A stretch of 64,000 nucleotides of DNA from Roseimicrobium gellanilyticum (GCF_003315205.1 NZ_QNRR01000007.1:124001-188000); one strand, 5' to 3'. Positions 53,614 to 63,045 are shown, counted from the stretch's first letter. Notes: generated by a model not told the origin, from the sequence alone. A program made the numbers and translations.

Positions 53614-55833
53614 TCACTCCGCTCTACTGTCTGCGCTCGCGGACGCCTGCAAGCTGCCGACTGGGGCATGCACCGGAGGTGTGCCGGGCAGGGGACGCAG
53701 GCCATGGCAGGCGAAAATCTGCACCTGCTGGCACACCGCGCCTTCATGCCGGATTTTGAAGATGCCGAGGCTCTGCACCTGCTCGAACTCTTCACGCAGG
53801 CGTTTGGGCGCTTTCTTCTCCACGGCGCCTTGCCGCACGAAGATGGCATTCTCTCCAGTGCGTGAGGTGTAGGTGGGCCAGAACCAGTATTGATTCTGCG
53901 GCTTGTCCGCGCTGAGCACGTAGGAAAGCTGTCGCTCTGGAAGCATGGTACGCGCCGCAGGATTGTAGAAATTCATCAGGCTAGCGCGACCATAGTGATC
54001 CGCGAGGAGGAAGGTGGGTACGCCAGTCTCCTGCTCCAGCTTGAGGCGCTGCTCTTCCATCACACGTGCCAGATCGCTGCCACCACGCACACGGCACAGG
54101 GGATCTGCACCGGGCTTCAAATCGATGCGCACGGCCTTTTTCATGAGGCCAGTGTCGTGAATGAAAATCACCGCGGGCAGACCGAGGATGAATCCCGCCG
54201 CCAGCCAGCGTGCCGGCATGCGTGCACCGTTCTTCGCGCGGAGATGCCACCAGATTGCCGCAAACAAGAACAACATCGGAGCTGCTGGTGCGATCCAGTT
54301 CGGTTGCGCCTTGGCCTGCACAGACAGGGCAAGGTAGACTGCAAACACCGGCGCGCTCATGCAGACGAGGAAGGAGAGCAGGGCTGGCTTCTCCTTCATG
54401 CGGAACCAACCCCACATGGCAAACGCTGCCGCGATGAAGAATACCGGATTCAGCAGACCCGTGATGGAGCCCGCGAATTCACCGAGCGTGGCAAAATTCA
54501 GGTGCGCCGAGCCATCCAGACCGCCGCGCTCCTTGAGGTGCGTCACCGTCACCCAATCGTGTGTGATGTTCCAGTAGAGCACCGGGAAGGCGGCAGCCAC
54601 ATTCATGAAGAGGGCCAGCCACGGACCGGGCCTGCGAAGTTGATGCCGGTAGGAGCGGTTGAACGCGAGGAAGAGGAACAGGCCGGCCCAAAGGAAGGGA
54701 GAGAAGAACTTGCTGAGGAAGCCCAGAGCTGCGGCCACGCCTGCGAACGCCCACCACTGGGTGCTGTCCTGCTCCATCGCTTTCCACATGGCCATTGCTG
54801 CCGCGGTGTAGAAAAGTACCGTGGGAGCATCCACCGTGAGAAGCACCCCGCCCACGGCGAACAATGGCGTCACGGCAAAGGCTGCCACCACCCAGAAGGC
54901 GGTGCGTTCATCCGTGCGCTTACGGACAAAGCACCACACCAGGACATTGCAAAGCAACGCGAGCACCGGCGACATGAAGCGCACGCCGAAGGTGGTGTCT
55001 CCCCAGAGATTCGTGCCCAGCCATTGCAGCCAGGCGATGAGTGGCGGCTTGCTGTAGTACGCCCAGTCCAGCCGCTGGCTCCACATCCACTGATACGCTT
55101 CATCTTCACTGAGCTCGATGGTGCCGCTCGCGATGTAGACCAAACGCTCGATGAGCAGACCCAGCATCAGCACCCACGCCGCATGGCGCCAGCTCACGCG
55201 TGATGCTTCGTTTGTGAGCCATTCCGGTCGCGGAGGGATGTCACGATAGAGCGAAGGGCAACGCGCCCACAGTGCGGGAAAGGCGATGCGTCCCAGTGCC
55301 TGCCACAGCCATTCCAATGCACGGATGAGCATCCACGTGGAGACGCCACCAAGGATGAATCCCGCGAGGACATCCGAAGGATAGTGCACGCCTGTGTACA
55401 CCCGTGAAAAGCCCACCAGCAACGCAAGCGGTACCATGAAACGCCAGGTGCGCCGGAAGAACATCCACGTCACCACGACCAGCGCACCCCAGTTCGCCGC
55501 ATGACAAGAGGGCATCGCGTGGGAGCCGGAGCCGTTCCCCGCCAGCAAGCGCACATCAGTCATGGTGACGAAGGGGCGGGGTCTTTCGATGAGGTCCTTC
55601 AGTGGTCCGCACACCCAGTTGCTTGCGACGAGTGCGGCTAGAATCGCCAACAAGACGAAGGCCCAGCCGCGCCGCTGCCAGCGCCAGATGACGAACACCG
55701 CCACTGCGAGCAGCAGCGGGTAGAAGAGCGCATTGCCACTGGCATACGGAATGGCCGCGTCAAAGACGGGATTGGCCAGACCGTGATTGATGCCGTGGAA
55801 GAGGAAGGTATCGAGTGCTTGCAGGGATGCCAT
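53614..55833 (-). CDS. PAP2 phosphatase fused to GT39-type glycosyltransferase (ArnT-like)
   Basis: The ATG at 55833 gives 739 residues; the frame is open to 55881. The first about 215 residues are a PAP2 lipid phosphatase: KDLIERPRP (C1), PSCHAANWG (C2, catalytic His) and RVYTGVHYPSDVLAG (C3). Residues about 235-739 are a GT-C/GT39 domain with the motif ELSEDEAYQWMWSQ (the catalytic Asp-Glu) followed by YYSKPPLIAWLQWLG and about ten membrane helices, then a C-terminal soluble tail. ArnT-type enzymes move a sugar from an undecaprenyl carrier to lipid A. The fusion would couple glycosyl transfer to dephosphorylation of the carrier or lipid A. Confidence 0.9.
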   Translation of the reverse strand: MASLQALDTFLFHGINHGLANPVFDAAIPYASGNALFYPLLLAVAVFVIWRWQRRGWAFVLLAILAALVASNWVCGPLKDLIERPRPFVTMTDVRLLAGNGSGSHAMPSCHAANWGALVVVTWMFFRRTWRFMVPLALLVGFSRVYTGVHYPSDVLAGFILGGVSTWMLIRALEWLWQALGRIAFPALWARCPSLYRDIPPRPEWLTNEASRVSWRHAAWVLMLGLLIERLVYIASGTIELSEDEAYQWMWSQRLDWAYYSKPPLIAWLQWLGTNLWGDTTFGVRFMSPVLALLCNVLVWCFVRKRTDERTAFWVVAAFAVTPLFAVGGVLLTVDAPTVLFYTAAAMAMWKAMEQDSTQWWAFAGVAAALGFLSKFFSPFLWAGLFLFLAFNRSYRHQLRRPGPWLALFMNVAAAFPVLYWNITHDWVTVTHLKERGGLDGSAHLNFATLGEFAGSITGLLNPVFFIAAAFAMWGWFRMKEKPALLSFLVCMSAPVFAVYLALSVQAKAQPNWIAPAAPMLFLFAAIWWHLRAKNGARMPARWLAAGFILGLPAVIFIHDTGLMKKAVRIDLKPGADPLCRVRGGSDLARVMEEQRLKLEQETGVPTFLLADHYGRASLMNFYNPAARTMLPERQLSYVLSADKPQNQYWFWPTYTSRTGENAIFVRQGAVEKKAPKRLREEFEQVQSLGIFKIRHEGAVCQQVQIFACHGLRPLPGTPPVHAPVGSLQASASADSRAE

Positions 55834-56082
55834 GCGGTGGTGCGGGGCGAGCAGTGCTGCGCGTGGGCTCCACTGAAGCATCCCGGCTGTTTCCCGCGAT
55901 GTGCAGAGAATGACATTCCTGCCACGATGAGCTGCCTCACGTGTGACTCAAAGGTTGCAGCAGAGAGGTTGCACAGTCGCTGGCATGGATCTTTCCGGCC
56001 TTGCGCAAAGGTTCACAAAGTTTGCTTGGAGCATTGCGCGTGCGTTCGCTATGCTTCCTGTGAAAACGTTCCGACACAAGCC

Positions 56083-57207
56083 ATGGCGAATACGACACCG
56101 CAGGCGTTCACGGGAGAGGTCGTCTACTTGTTCGCCATTGATGTGGCTTATGAGTTGAAGCGCCCCATTCCAGAAACATTGCTGGGCCAGCCTCTGCTGC
56201 CACATCAGGTGGGACCCGCGAAGCGCAGCCCGAAGCAGCATCTCTTCCAGCACTTGCGCGCCGCGAAGCTGGAGCCGGTGAAGATGAACTCACCCATGGG
56301 CGAGGTCACGGTGCAGCGCATGGTGAAGGTGCTGCCCATCGGCGCGGTGAGCATCATGCTGAGGGTGCCGTTTGCGATTTCGCGGTTGGAGCAGCTGGGC
56401 GCCTTTGATGCCCCGGCCTTTGCCAAGGCGGTCATTCATGCGCACCTCGTCTCACTCACCAAAGCGATCCATGAAGAGCTGGCTCCCTACGCCGTGAGAC
56501 CTGCGGTGGCGCTCCCGGAGGGGGAGGCGTACACGGTCTTCTGCATCGAAACTCCAAAGGCCAATGGCGATGGTCCCGCCTTCCACGCGGAGGCATGGTT
56601 TGAGTCGAATCGCCGCGACATTGCTGCCATCCTCACGCAGGAACCGGATGGCAGCCTGCTCTCGCAACAGGAAGCCGAGGAGTCCACGAGCCAGTTTCTC
56701 TCCTACTACCGTACCGACCTTGTGGTGGTGGACTGGGATGCGGCACTCGTGATGGATCAAGCGGCGGACATGGAGGAGACGCTGCACGTGCTGGAACTGG
56801 CGAATCTCCAGCTTGAGGAACTCATTGCCTACGACCGCCTGCTGGATGCCGCCCTGGAGCGCTCCTACGCGGATCTGCTGCATCCGCCGAAGCTCTTCAG
56901 CAGGACCACGCTCATGAATCGCCTTCGTGAGGTGCGCATCGATCTCGCACGTTTCAGTGACGAACTCTCGAACATCACCAAATTTTTCGGCGACTGGCAT
57001 CTTGCGCGTCTCTATGAAGCCGTGTCACGCCGCTTCCACCTCGCTGACTGGCATCGTACCATCGACGACAAGCTCAAGACGCTGGATGACCTTTATGAGA
57101 TGCTGAAACAGGAGCAGAACCACCGCCTCATGGTGTTCCTGGAGGCGTCCATCGTGGTGATGTTCCTCATCGACATCATCGTGTTGTTTGGCGGGTTGCG
57201 GCACTAG
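56083..57207 (+). CDS. RMD1/YagE family (DUF155) protein with C-terminal membrane helix
   Basis: The 374-residue protein starts at the ATG 56083; the frame is open from 55783 but those residues are not coding-like. It opens with EVVYLFAIDVAYELKRPIPE and continues with VMVKVLP-type strands and the family feature of a single hydrophobic segment at the extreme C-terminus (LMVFLEASIVVMFLIDIIVLFGG, about 348-370). The DUF155/RMD1 family includes yeast Rmd1 and mammalian RMND1, both mitochondrial; bacterial members are not characterised. The helical region 220-340 (LELANLQLEELIAYDRLLDAALERSYADLL) is probably coiled. It is a lone gene ahead of a repeat cluster. Confidence 0.82.
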   Translation: MANTTPQAFTGEVVYLFAIDVAYELKRPIPETLLGQPLLPHQVGPAKRSPKQHLFQHLRAAKLEPVKMNSPMGEVTVQRMVKVLPIGAVSIMLRVPFAISRLEQLGAFDAPAFAKAVIHAHLVSLTKAIHEELAPYAVRPAVALPEGEAYTVFCIETPKANGDGPAFHAEAWFESNRRDIAAILTQEPDGSLLSQQEAEESTSQFLSYYRTDLVVVDWDAALVMDQAADMEETLHVLELANLQLEELIAYDRLLDAALERSYADLLHPPKLFSRTTLMNRLREVRIDLARFSDELSNITKFFGDWHLARLYEAVSRRFHLADWHRTIDDKLKTLDDLYEMLKQEQNHRLMVFLEASIVVMFLIDIIVLFGGLRH

Positions 57208-57612
57208 TTTGGTGCCGTGGAGTTTGTCCAAGTGAACGCCACGAAAATATCGCCATGGCTCATGGATGCTCCTACACCGAAGGTGTTGTACACGCATAGC
57301 CCGGGGTCAGCTCGCGAAGCGGGCGCCACCCCGGGATGGCATGATGATTCAGGAACGCCGAAGGTGTTCCACAAAGGCGGATTATCGGTAAGCCACATCG
57401 TCCGGCTCCGGCGCCCGTTTGTGGAACACCTTCGGTGTTCGATACGTTTCGCATCACCACCCAAGGTGGCGCTTGCTTCGCAAGCTGACCTTGGGCTGGA
57501 CAATGTTCAACGCCTCCGGCGTAGGAGGGCGCCCGTTCTTCTTGGAAGAAAAAAGCCCGCCTCATGAGAGGCGGGCCTTTTGACAAAGTCTGTCTGACGG
57601 AGGCTGGCTGCC
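57208..57612. repeat. Intergenic cluster of palindromic repeats
   Basis: The 405 bp between the RMD1 gene and the TIGR03943-like gene has no credible gene. It holds a run of palindromes: a CACCGAAGGTG core at 57274-57288; CCCGGGGT/ACCCCGGG (57300-57307 and 57328-57335) with an inner GCTCGC/GCGGGC hairpin; a 20 bp inverted repeat with 19 matches (57353-57372 and 57421-57440); CCAAGGT/ACCTTGG (57461-57467 and 57488-57494) with an inner GCTTGC/GCAAGC; and an AACGCCTCCGGCGT hairpin near 57509. The GAA/TTC-looped units recur several times, as in REP/BIME-type elements. It ends in a bidirectional terminator. Confidence 0.75.
57549..57581. terminator. Bidirectional rho-independent terminator
   Basis: A 9 bp stem (57555-57563 and 57568-57576, loop ATGA) is flanked by A residues on the left and TTTT on the right, so it can terminate both the rightward RMD1 transcript and the leftward TIGR03943-like/permease operon. 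It lies 37 bp past the leftward stop. Confidence 0.9.
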
Positions 57613-59082
57613 TCAGTAGATCATCTGATTCTCTGGCGCGGCGGTTTCCTCGATCTTGGTGGCCTCCAGTACCGGAACGGTCTGGCCGCCCTCTTGAGTG
57701 AAGGACATCTTGCCGACTACTTTCACCCAGGTCATTTCCTTGAAGTGAGGAGCTTCCTTTCCGAATTCCACCGGGATGGAGTAAGGACGGGCGTCTGCCG
57801 CGCAGCACTGCACCAGCATGCGGAAGAGGCGCAGGCGGGTTCCCTTTTCATTGTTCACCTTTTCAGGAAGCACCTGCGCGATGGTTTCCACCGGCTGACC
57901 AGTGAGCACGGACTGCACCTCTTTGTCGCCCGCGGTGTAGTAGAGCTCGGTCACTTCCAGCATGAAGTTGCCGTCCTTGCTCTTGGGCACCTGGGCCTCG
58001 AGGTCTGCGAGGGTGAAGGAGCCGTAGCTCTTCGTCTCGGCACCCTTGGCGGCCTGCTTCTCCACCTCGGCCACATTCACCTTGGGCATCACATCTTGTC
58101 CGCCGGGAGTCGAGGAGGGTGGGGTGCCTGTGGCGGCAACGGGCTTGTCCGGGGCAGGGGCGGTGGTCACTGCATTGGTGTTGCCGGTGCCGGGGCGTTC
58201 TCTCTTCAGCGAGTACTGCTCGGCCCGGGCGCCCTGGCCGTAGTTCTGCGCGTACACGCCCTTGTTCACCACCGCATTGGCGCTGAACTTGTCTGGCGTG
58301 TGCATGGCCGCGTAGCTCACCGGCACGGCCAGGAGGCAGATGGCCACAACACGGCCGACCATTCCGCTCTCTTCCAGGATGCCGTGGGAGTGACCCGCAT
58401 GGCTGTGCTCGTGGTCGTGGTCGTCGTGCTCATCCTTGTGCACGTGGTCAACGCCAACGCCACCACCTCCGCAGCAGCCGTGGGCGTGGTCGTGATGGTG
58501 GTGACCGTGGCCATGATCGTGCCCGCAGCCGGGACCATGCACATGTCCATTGTCGGGCTTGTGCCCGTGATCGTGGGAGTGGCTGTGGCCGCCGCAGCAT
58601 CCGTCCTTGTGCTCGTGGCTGTGGGAATGGCCATGACCGTGGTCATGCTCATGCTCATGCTCGTGAGCGTGGGAGTGCGCATGGGCATCTTCATGCTTGT
58701 GCCCATGGTCATGGGAGTGTCCGTGGCCACCGCAGCATCCGTCCTTGTGCTCATGGGAGTGACCGTGTCCGTGGGCATGCGCATGGCCGTGGTCGTGCTT
58801 GTGCGCGTGGTCATGGTGATGGTCATGCCCGCAGTGGTCGTGATCATGATCATGTCCATCGTCAGCGCAGCAGGCGGCTTCCTTCGCCTTCATGGTGGCC
58901 AGATTGAAAAGCGCCAGCACGATCAACCCGATGCTGCTCCAGAGCACCATGGGCCGGAAGATGCCGTCCGGAGGCAGGTAGTGGGTGATGCGTCCGCTGG
59001 TGTAGAAATACAGCATGATGCCACCCCACAGGAGGAGCAGGGACACGCTGATGAGATGGATGCCGATGCGCTTGGAAGTCAT
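57613..59082 (-). CDS. TIGR03943-like membrane protein with large His-rich insert
   Basis: The 489-residue protein follows the TIGR03943 (YcgQ) plan: two N-terminal membrane helices (about 8-27 and 45-63), a third near 243-262, and a C-terminal domain with [19 protein letters not shown] (the family's paired Cys) around 425-445. Between helix 2 and helix 3, residues about 77-237, lies a His-rich array of HDH, HGHSH and CCGG units. It includes two near copies of a block running [13 protein letters not shown]...HSHDHGHK. Such a domain can bind many Zn, Ni or Cu ions. Translated with the permease upstream (14 bp gap), which is the standard partner of this family. Metal trafficking is the likely role. 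Confidence 0.88.
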   Translation of the reverse strand: MTSKRIGIHLISVSLLLLWGGIMLYFYTSGRITHYLPPDGIFRPMVLWSSIGLIVLALFNLATMKAKEAACCADDGHDHDHDHCGHDHHHDHAHKHDHGHAHAHGHGHSHEHKDGCCGGHGHSHDHGHKHEDAHAHSHAHEHEHEHDHGHGHSHSHEHKDGCCGGHSHSHDHGHKPDNGHVHGPGCGHDHGHGHHHHDHAHGCCGGGGVGVDHVHKDEHDDHDHEHSHAGHSHGILEESGMVGRVVAICLLAVPVSYAAMHTPDKFSANAVVNKGVYAQNYGQGARAEQYSLKRERPGTGNTNAVTTAPAPDKPVAATGTPPSSTPGGQDVMPKVNVAEVEKQAAKGAETKSYGSFTLADLEAQVPKSKDGNFMLEVTELYYTAGDKEVQSVLTGQPVETIAQVLPEKVNNEKGTRLRLFRMLVQCCAADARPYSIPVEFGKEAPHFKEMTWVKVVGKMSFTQEGGQTVPVLEATKIEETAAPENQMIY

Positions 59083-59096
59083 GACACGGAGGGGGC

Positions 59097-60227
59097 TCAG
59101 GGATTCGTGGCAGGCGGAGTCGCCGTCTGGCTGGTGGTGGCGGCAGGGATGACTTTGCTATTGTCCGAGGGGAAGAAGACCTTTTCCCAGGGCTTGCTCA
59201 GCAGCGCCACCAGAAGGAACAGCGCGACGCACAGGCCCATGAGGAACTTCCTACGGAAGATGGAAGCATACATGAATACGAGCTTCACGTCCAGCATGGG
59301 GCCGAAAACGAGGAAGGCCAGCTTCGCCGCGCTCGGGAAGCCCGCTTCCGGCATGGCCATGGGAGCGGCAATGAAGGCGTCTGACGTACTGCAGAGTGCC
59401 AGAATGAACGCCAGACCCATCATGGAGGGCACGGCAAAGAAGTCGTTCGAGGAGACTGCCTCGATGCGGGTCTGGTCCACCTGCGTGTTGAAGACGCTGG
59501 TGATCATCACGCCGATGGCGAAGTACATCGCGGTATCCAGGAAGTCCCGCATGCTGGTGCGCATGGCGTGGGTCAGCTTGGAGTCAAAGCCATCTGGCGG
59601 AGCATGGCTGTGGCCACCGCCACCATTCGCGGCTTCAATGCCTGCCGCCACAGAGGGGTGCAGGATGTCGCCCGGTCTTTTGCGCATGAGCACGAGGCCG
59701 ATGAGTACCGCGACCGTGTAGCCGAGGGAAAGTCGTGCAAAGGTCATGCCCGTCTGGCTCAGGGCATTTTGAATGGCAGCCGCATGGTCGGAGACGCCGC
59801 CTGTGCCGCCGTTGGCCTTGCGCTCCGCCAGCTCATCGTTGTAGGCGGTTCCGTAGCCTTTGTGCTGGAATTCCTTGAAGGCCGTGAGCGTGCTCACGAT
59901 CACAATGGGATTCACAATCGGCGCGGAGAGCAGGTAGGCCAGCGCGCAGGAGAGGGGCAGGCCCTTCTGCACCAGTCGCCGCACCACCGGTACCACGGCA
60001 CACTCGCACACGGGAAAGATGAGACCCAGGAAACCGGCTGCCAGTGTGGAGAGCACCTTGTTCTTCGGCAGCATCCGGTCCAGGAGCTTGGCGGGAAGGA
60101 AAGCGTCGATGAAGCCTGAAAGCAAAGTGCCTACTAGAATGTAGGGCGCACCCTCAAAGAGGATGCTGAGGAAGGCCATTAGTACGTCGCCGCTGCGGCT
60201 GGGTTCAGGAAGGGCTGCGAGGATCAT
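59097..60227 (-). CDS. Permease (DUF318/YcgR family), partner of the His-rich protein
   Basis: A 376-residue polytopic protein of the permease family that includes ArsP-like and YcgR proteins: [20 protein letters not shown] at the start, then [34 protein letters not shown] (the conserved ECxxxP half-motif) and [22 protein letters not shown] (the second half, DAFIA). About eight membrane helices surround a hydrophilic middle loop (about 120-155 and 175-230). Such proteins form a channel or carrier for metals or organic arsenicals. Its 14 bp spacing to the TIGR03943 gene, and the latter's metal-binding domain, favour a metal role. Confidence 0.88.
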   Translation of the reverse strand: MILAALPEPSRSGDVLMAFLSILFEGAPYILVGTLLSGFIDAFLPAKLLDRMLPKNKVLSTLAAGFLGLIFPVCECAVVPVVRRLVQKGLPLSCALAYLLSAPIVNPIVIVSTLTAFKEFQHKGYGTAYNDELAERKANGGTGGVSDHAAAIQNALSQTGMTFARLSLGYTVAVLIGLVLMRKRPGDILHPSVAAGIEAANGGGGHSHAPPDGFDSKLTHAMRTSMRDFLDTAMYFAIGVMITSVFNTQVDQTRIEAVSSNDFFAVPSMMGLAFILALCSTSDAFIAAPMAMPEAGFPSAAKLAFLVFGPMLDVKLVFMYASIFRRKFLMGLCVALFLLVALLSKPWEKVFFPSDNSKVIPAATTSQTATPPATNP

Positions 60228-60525
60228 TTCGTGGGAGCCCCCTGTAAACGCGCTTCGCCCACGGGTTCAAGCAGGGAATGCGACTTCGCAGCGAGGTAAT
60301 CCACCGGTTACGTACCGATTCAGTCTGCGGGTTGCGGGACTTTCCGGTCTTCCGTGACATTCACGACTCCTTCCGAGGATGGTCGCGTCGCGATTCGCGG
60401 CCCTTGCAGGATGCACAAGATCCATGCCACCAACCGCTTGCCCGCGTGCGTATCCTCTGCCAGTCTGTGGCTCGCATTCGCGAGTCTCAATACCAAAACC
60501 GAGAACCGTATACCAATCCCATCGT
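60228..60525. promoter_or_regulatory. Divergent intergenic region between permease and superoxide dismutase genes
   Basis: 298 bp holding the promoters of the leftward permease operon and the rightward dismutase. I looked for a Zur- or Fur-type palindrome to link the two metalloproteins and found no convincing one; a short GTAATCCACCGGTTAC element at 60296-60311 is an imperfect dyad only. Nothing else is evident. Confidence 0.3.
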
Positions 60526-61134
60526 ATGGCACACACCCTCCCTCCTCTTCCCTATGACAAGGCGGCTCTGGAACCGCACATTGATGCCACCACCATGGAG
60601 ATTCACCACGGCCGGCATCACAACGCCTACGTGACGAACCTGAACAACGCCATCGCGGGCAAGGCCGATCTCGAAGCCCTGAGCATCGATGAATTGGTGA
60701 AGAACCTCGACAAGGTGCCCAAGGACATCGCTGGCCCTGTGCGCAACAACGGTGGCGGCCACTGGAACCACACCTTCTTCTGGAACATCATGGCCCCCAA
60801 CGCGGGCGGCGCTCCCACGGGCGACCTCGCCAAGGCGATTGATGAAGCGTTCGGCAGCTTCGATGCCTTCAAGGAAGCTTTCGCCAAGGCTGGCGTGGGC
60901 CGTTTCGGCTCCGGCTGGGCCTGGCTGGTGAAGAAGGATGGCAAGCTCGCCATCACCTCCACCCCCAATCAGGACAATCCGCTCATGGACGGCTCCGGCA
61001 CCCCGCTGCTGGGCATCGACGTCTGGGAACACGCCTACTACCTCAAGTACCAGAACAAGCGCCCTGACTACATCGCTGCCTGGTGGAATGTGGTGAACTG
61101 GAAGGCCGTGGCAGACCTGTACGCGAAGGCGTAA
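60526..61134 (+). CDS. Superoxide dismutase, Fe/Mn family
   Basis: The start is the ATG at 60526 ([18 protein letters not shown], the canonical opening); the frame extends upstream without sense. At 202 residues it has the four metal ligands in their usual contexts: His27 ([13 protein letters not shown]), His near 83 (GHWNHTFFW), and the Asp and His of [21 protein letters not shown]. The [11 protein letters not shown] and W-W-N-VVNW segments fit the Mn/Fe-cambialistic group; the metal cannot be fixed by eye. It removes superoxide in the cytosol and ends in a strong terminator. Confidence 0.96.
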   Translation: MAHTLPPLPYDKAALEPHIDATTMEIHHGRHHNAYVTNLNNAIAGKADLEALSIDELVKNLDKVPKDIAGPVRNNGGGHWNHTFFWNIMAPNAGGAPTGDLAKAIDEAFGSFDAFKEAFAKAGVGRFGSGWAWLVKKDGKLAITSTPNQDNPLMDGSGTPLLGIDVWEHAYYLKYQNKRPDYIAAWWNVVNWKAVADLYAKA

Positions 61135-61180
61135 GCAGCCTGCTTCTGGATCGGCATTGATTCATTCAATCAATTGAAAA

Positions 61181-61212
61181 GCCCGGGGCATGTGCTCCGG
61201 GCTTTTTGTTTT
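61181..61212 (+). terminator. Rho-independent terminator of the superoxide dismutase gene
   Basis: A 9 bp stem with one mismatch (61181-61189 and 61194-61202; GCCCGGGGC/GCTCCGGGC), loop ATGT, followed by TTTTTGTTTT, 46 bp past the stop. Confidence 0.9.
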
Positions 61213-61337
61213 GGGGTGAAATGAGGGGAGAGGGTCAGTGGGTCAGACCGGGTGGCAGACTTTTCATCCAGTAGTCAGCCAATGGAGAAGGCGGAGCCTT
61301 CTTTGAGGGGCCGGATGTGGCAAGGTGAATGGGTCTC

Positions 61338-61844
61338 CTAAAAACCCGCGCCAAACTCCGCAGGGAGTTCCACATCATTGATGGAGGTCTGCCGGGGTTC
61401 GCGAAGTTTTTCGATTCGCCATTGGAGTGCCCCGGGGACATATCCGATCAGGCCGGAGGCGGCGCTGCTGGTTTTCTCCCGCAAGGGAAAGGACCAGAAA
61501 TAGTAGACGTGGGCTTTGCCGCCGGGGAAGGGGCGGTCTCGCTCCAGGAAGTACTGGCCTTCAAAGACCTCGCCGGGTTTCAGGTCCCCGGCCTGCATGA
61601 AGGGAGGATCCCAGGCGGCGTCATGGTCTGCCGCGTCCGGACGGTCCAGAATCCCGCTGAAAAGAATCACCGTGAACCAGGAGGTGTTCTTCACCTCATA
61701 GCGCAGCATGCGCCGCCCAGACAGTTCGGGCGCCACCTCCACGGCGCGGAACTCCACGGGATGGTGCGATACCCAAGGCAGCAGCAGGTAGCCGACCAAG
61801 GCCATCACTGCGATGGCGAGAAGCACGAGGAAGCCCCGCTTCAT
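61338..61844 (-). CDS. Hypothetical membrane-anchored protein, 168 residues
   Basis: The protein begins with a hydrophobic helix (FLVLLAIAVMALVGYLLLPWV, about 5-25), so it is anchored in the membrane with the remainder outside. That part is beta-rich (RRMLRYEVKNTSWFTVILFS; VFEGQYFLERDRPFPGGKAHVYYFW), like small immunoglobulin-type domains, but I recognise no family. It is the downstream neighbour of the DUF1080 gene, separated by a strong hairpin, so it is probably transcribed alone. Confidence 0.6.
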   Translation of the reverse strand: MKRGFLVLLAIAVMALVGYLLLPWVSHHPVEFRAVEVAPELSGRRMLRYEVKNTSWFTVILFSGILDRPDAADHDAAWDPPFMQAGDLKPGEVFEGQYFLERDRPFPGGKAHVYYFWSFPLREKTSSAASGLIGYVPGALQWRIEKLREPRQTSINDVELPAEFGAGF

Positions 61845-61911
61845 CTAACTGTCAGGGTGGGGGGAGTGGAGTGCAGTACAGGCAGTTCTTCTGCGCACTC
61901 CGCCATTTTCT

Positions 61912-61945
61912 GGGGCGCGAATCCATACGGTGAGATTCGCGCCCC
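61912..61945 (-). terminator. Hairpin after the DUF1080 gene
   Basis: A perfect 12 bp stem (61912-61923 and 61934-61945) with a 10-base loop lies directly after the DUF1080 stop. No strong T run follows on the minus strand, so it may be an RNA-stability element or a weak terminator. Confidence 0.6.
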
Positions 61946-61954
61946 TGGCAATGC

Positions 61955-62722
61955 TTACTTCTTGCTCAGGTCCTTCACCCGGATGTTGCGATACCGCACG
62001 AAGCTCTTCGTCCAGTCACCGCCGCCATGCACTTGCAGGGCGATGCTGCCCTTGGCGGGGAGGCGCGCTTCCGTTTCGGTCCATTCCATGATCTTCAGGC
62101 CATTGATCCAGGTGGTGATGGTGGGCTTGTCTCCACCGGTGATGCGCATCTTGAATTCATTCCAGTCGCCCGCCTTCCAGAAGGTCTTCCATTTCTCCGG
62201 AGTCATGTCGACCACCTGAGGCTTGCCATCGGCACCCGGAGGGGTGCGGTCGGGAGTGAGGGTGATGTCGGACTCGGTCGCGCCGAAGTTGAAGAAGCGG
62301 AAGTGCGGCTTGCCGCCGAGACCTTCGCCATAGAGACCCATGAGGCTGCCGTCCTTGTGGAAGTCGATGAGGCCCTGGTAGCACTTGCCATCCTCCGTGC
62401 TGCGGAGGAAGAGACCGCTGTCCGGACCGAAGTCGTTTTTCATTTCCACGATGACTTCGAACTCGCTGTACTGCTCGTCCGTGAGGATGAGACCGCCGTT
62501 TCCGGGGACGTCCTGGGAGCCGGTGATGGCGCCATCCACGACTTCCCACTTGCCGCCGCTGGTGTTCTTGCTGGTGCGGCTGTGGCCGGACTTGGCGCTG
62601 ACGTGCCAGCCTTTGAGCGTCTTGCCGTCGAAGATGGAGACGAAGCCGGATTCATCCGCCGCTTGGGACGGAAGGGCCTGGCAGAGAAGCAGGGAGAGGA
62701 GAAATGCGGTACGCGTTTTCAT
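61955..62722 (-). CDS. 3-keto-disaccharide hydrolase (DUF1080) family protein
   Basis: DUF1080 proteins are LamG-like jelly rolls; some members hydrolyse 3-keto-glycosides made by Gfo/Idh/MocA-type oxidoreductases. The 255-residue protein has a signal peptide (FLLSLLLCQALPSQAA) and the standard motifs FVSIFDGKTLKGWHV, VEMKNDFGPDSGLFLRST, WNEFKMRITGGDKPTITTWINGLKIMEW and GSIALQVHGGGDWTKSFVRYRNIRVKDL. An oxidoreductase of the relevant family is present in the window (2657-3958) but 58 kb away. It stands alone in its strand context. Confidence 0.9.
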   Translation of the reverse strand: MKTRTAFLLSLLLCQALPSQAADESGFVSIFDGKTLKGWHVSAKSGHSRTSKNTSGGKWEVVDGAITGSQDVPGNGGLILTDEQYSEFEVIVEMKNDFGPDSGLFLRSTEDGKCYQGLIDFHKDGSLMGLYGEGLGGKPHFRFFNFGATESDITLTPDRTPPGADGKPQVVDMTPEKWKTFWKAGDWNEFKMRITGGDKPTITTWINGLKIMEWTETEARLPAKGSIALQVHGGGDWTKSFVRYRNIRVKDLSKK

Positions 62723-63045
62723 GGAGGCGGATTCTGTACCGGGAGAGTACAGGGGTGCCAGCGGAAAACTTTCCGCCCGCGTCCTTCCGGGGTGGCATGT
62801 GGTTGTGCAGGAGGTGCAGGTGCCTCATGATTGCTTAAGCCGGGCTTCATTGAGGAATGCCCCCGGGAACTGAACTTGCACCGCCAGCCAAATGGGTGTA
62901 TCAGAGCGCTTCTGGCTAAACATCTGTTAAGTTCAAGGCATGGTAATTTCCACGGAACAGCACAAGGGAGCATTCGGTGGGGATTTGAAAACCCGGTGAT
63001 CGGGCACAGTCGAAGAAATTGCAGTCGTCGAGCTGATACGACAAA
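62723..63045. other. Gap upstream of the RRM gene; no gene seen
   Basis: 323 bp between the divergent DUF1080 and RRM genes. A CTGTAC/GTACAG dyad (62734-62739 and 62747-62752) lies 12 bp upstream of the DUF1080 start and could be an operator. The RRM leader is probably long and AT-richer toward its end, but I see no defined motif or hairpin. Confidence 0.35.

Noticed and set aside
57208-57612. CRISPR array
   Set aside because: Repeats are palindromes of unlike lengths and spacing, with no constant direct repeat/spacer pattern and no cas genes.
58317-58859. 180-codon Met/Thr/Asp-rich frame (minus strand, other register)
   Set aside because: Frame-shifted reading of the His-rich repeat of the TIGR03943-like gene, not a protein.
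60228-60525. Zur or Fur operator linking the metal permease and dismutase genes
   Set aside because: No convincing palindrome of the known consensus was found in the gap.
62734-62752. CTGT...ACAG dyad as a LexA box
   Set aside because: Spacing between CTGT and ACAG is 11, not the 8 of the E. coli box; the gene next to it has no link to DNA repair.
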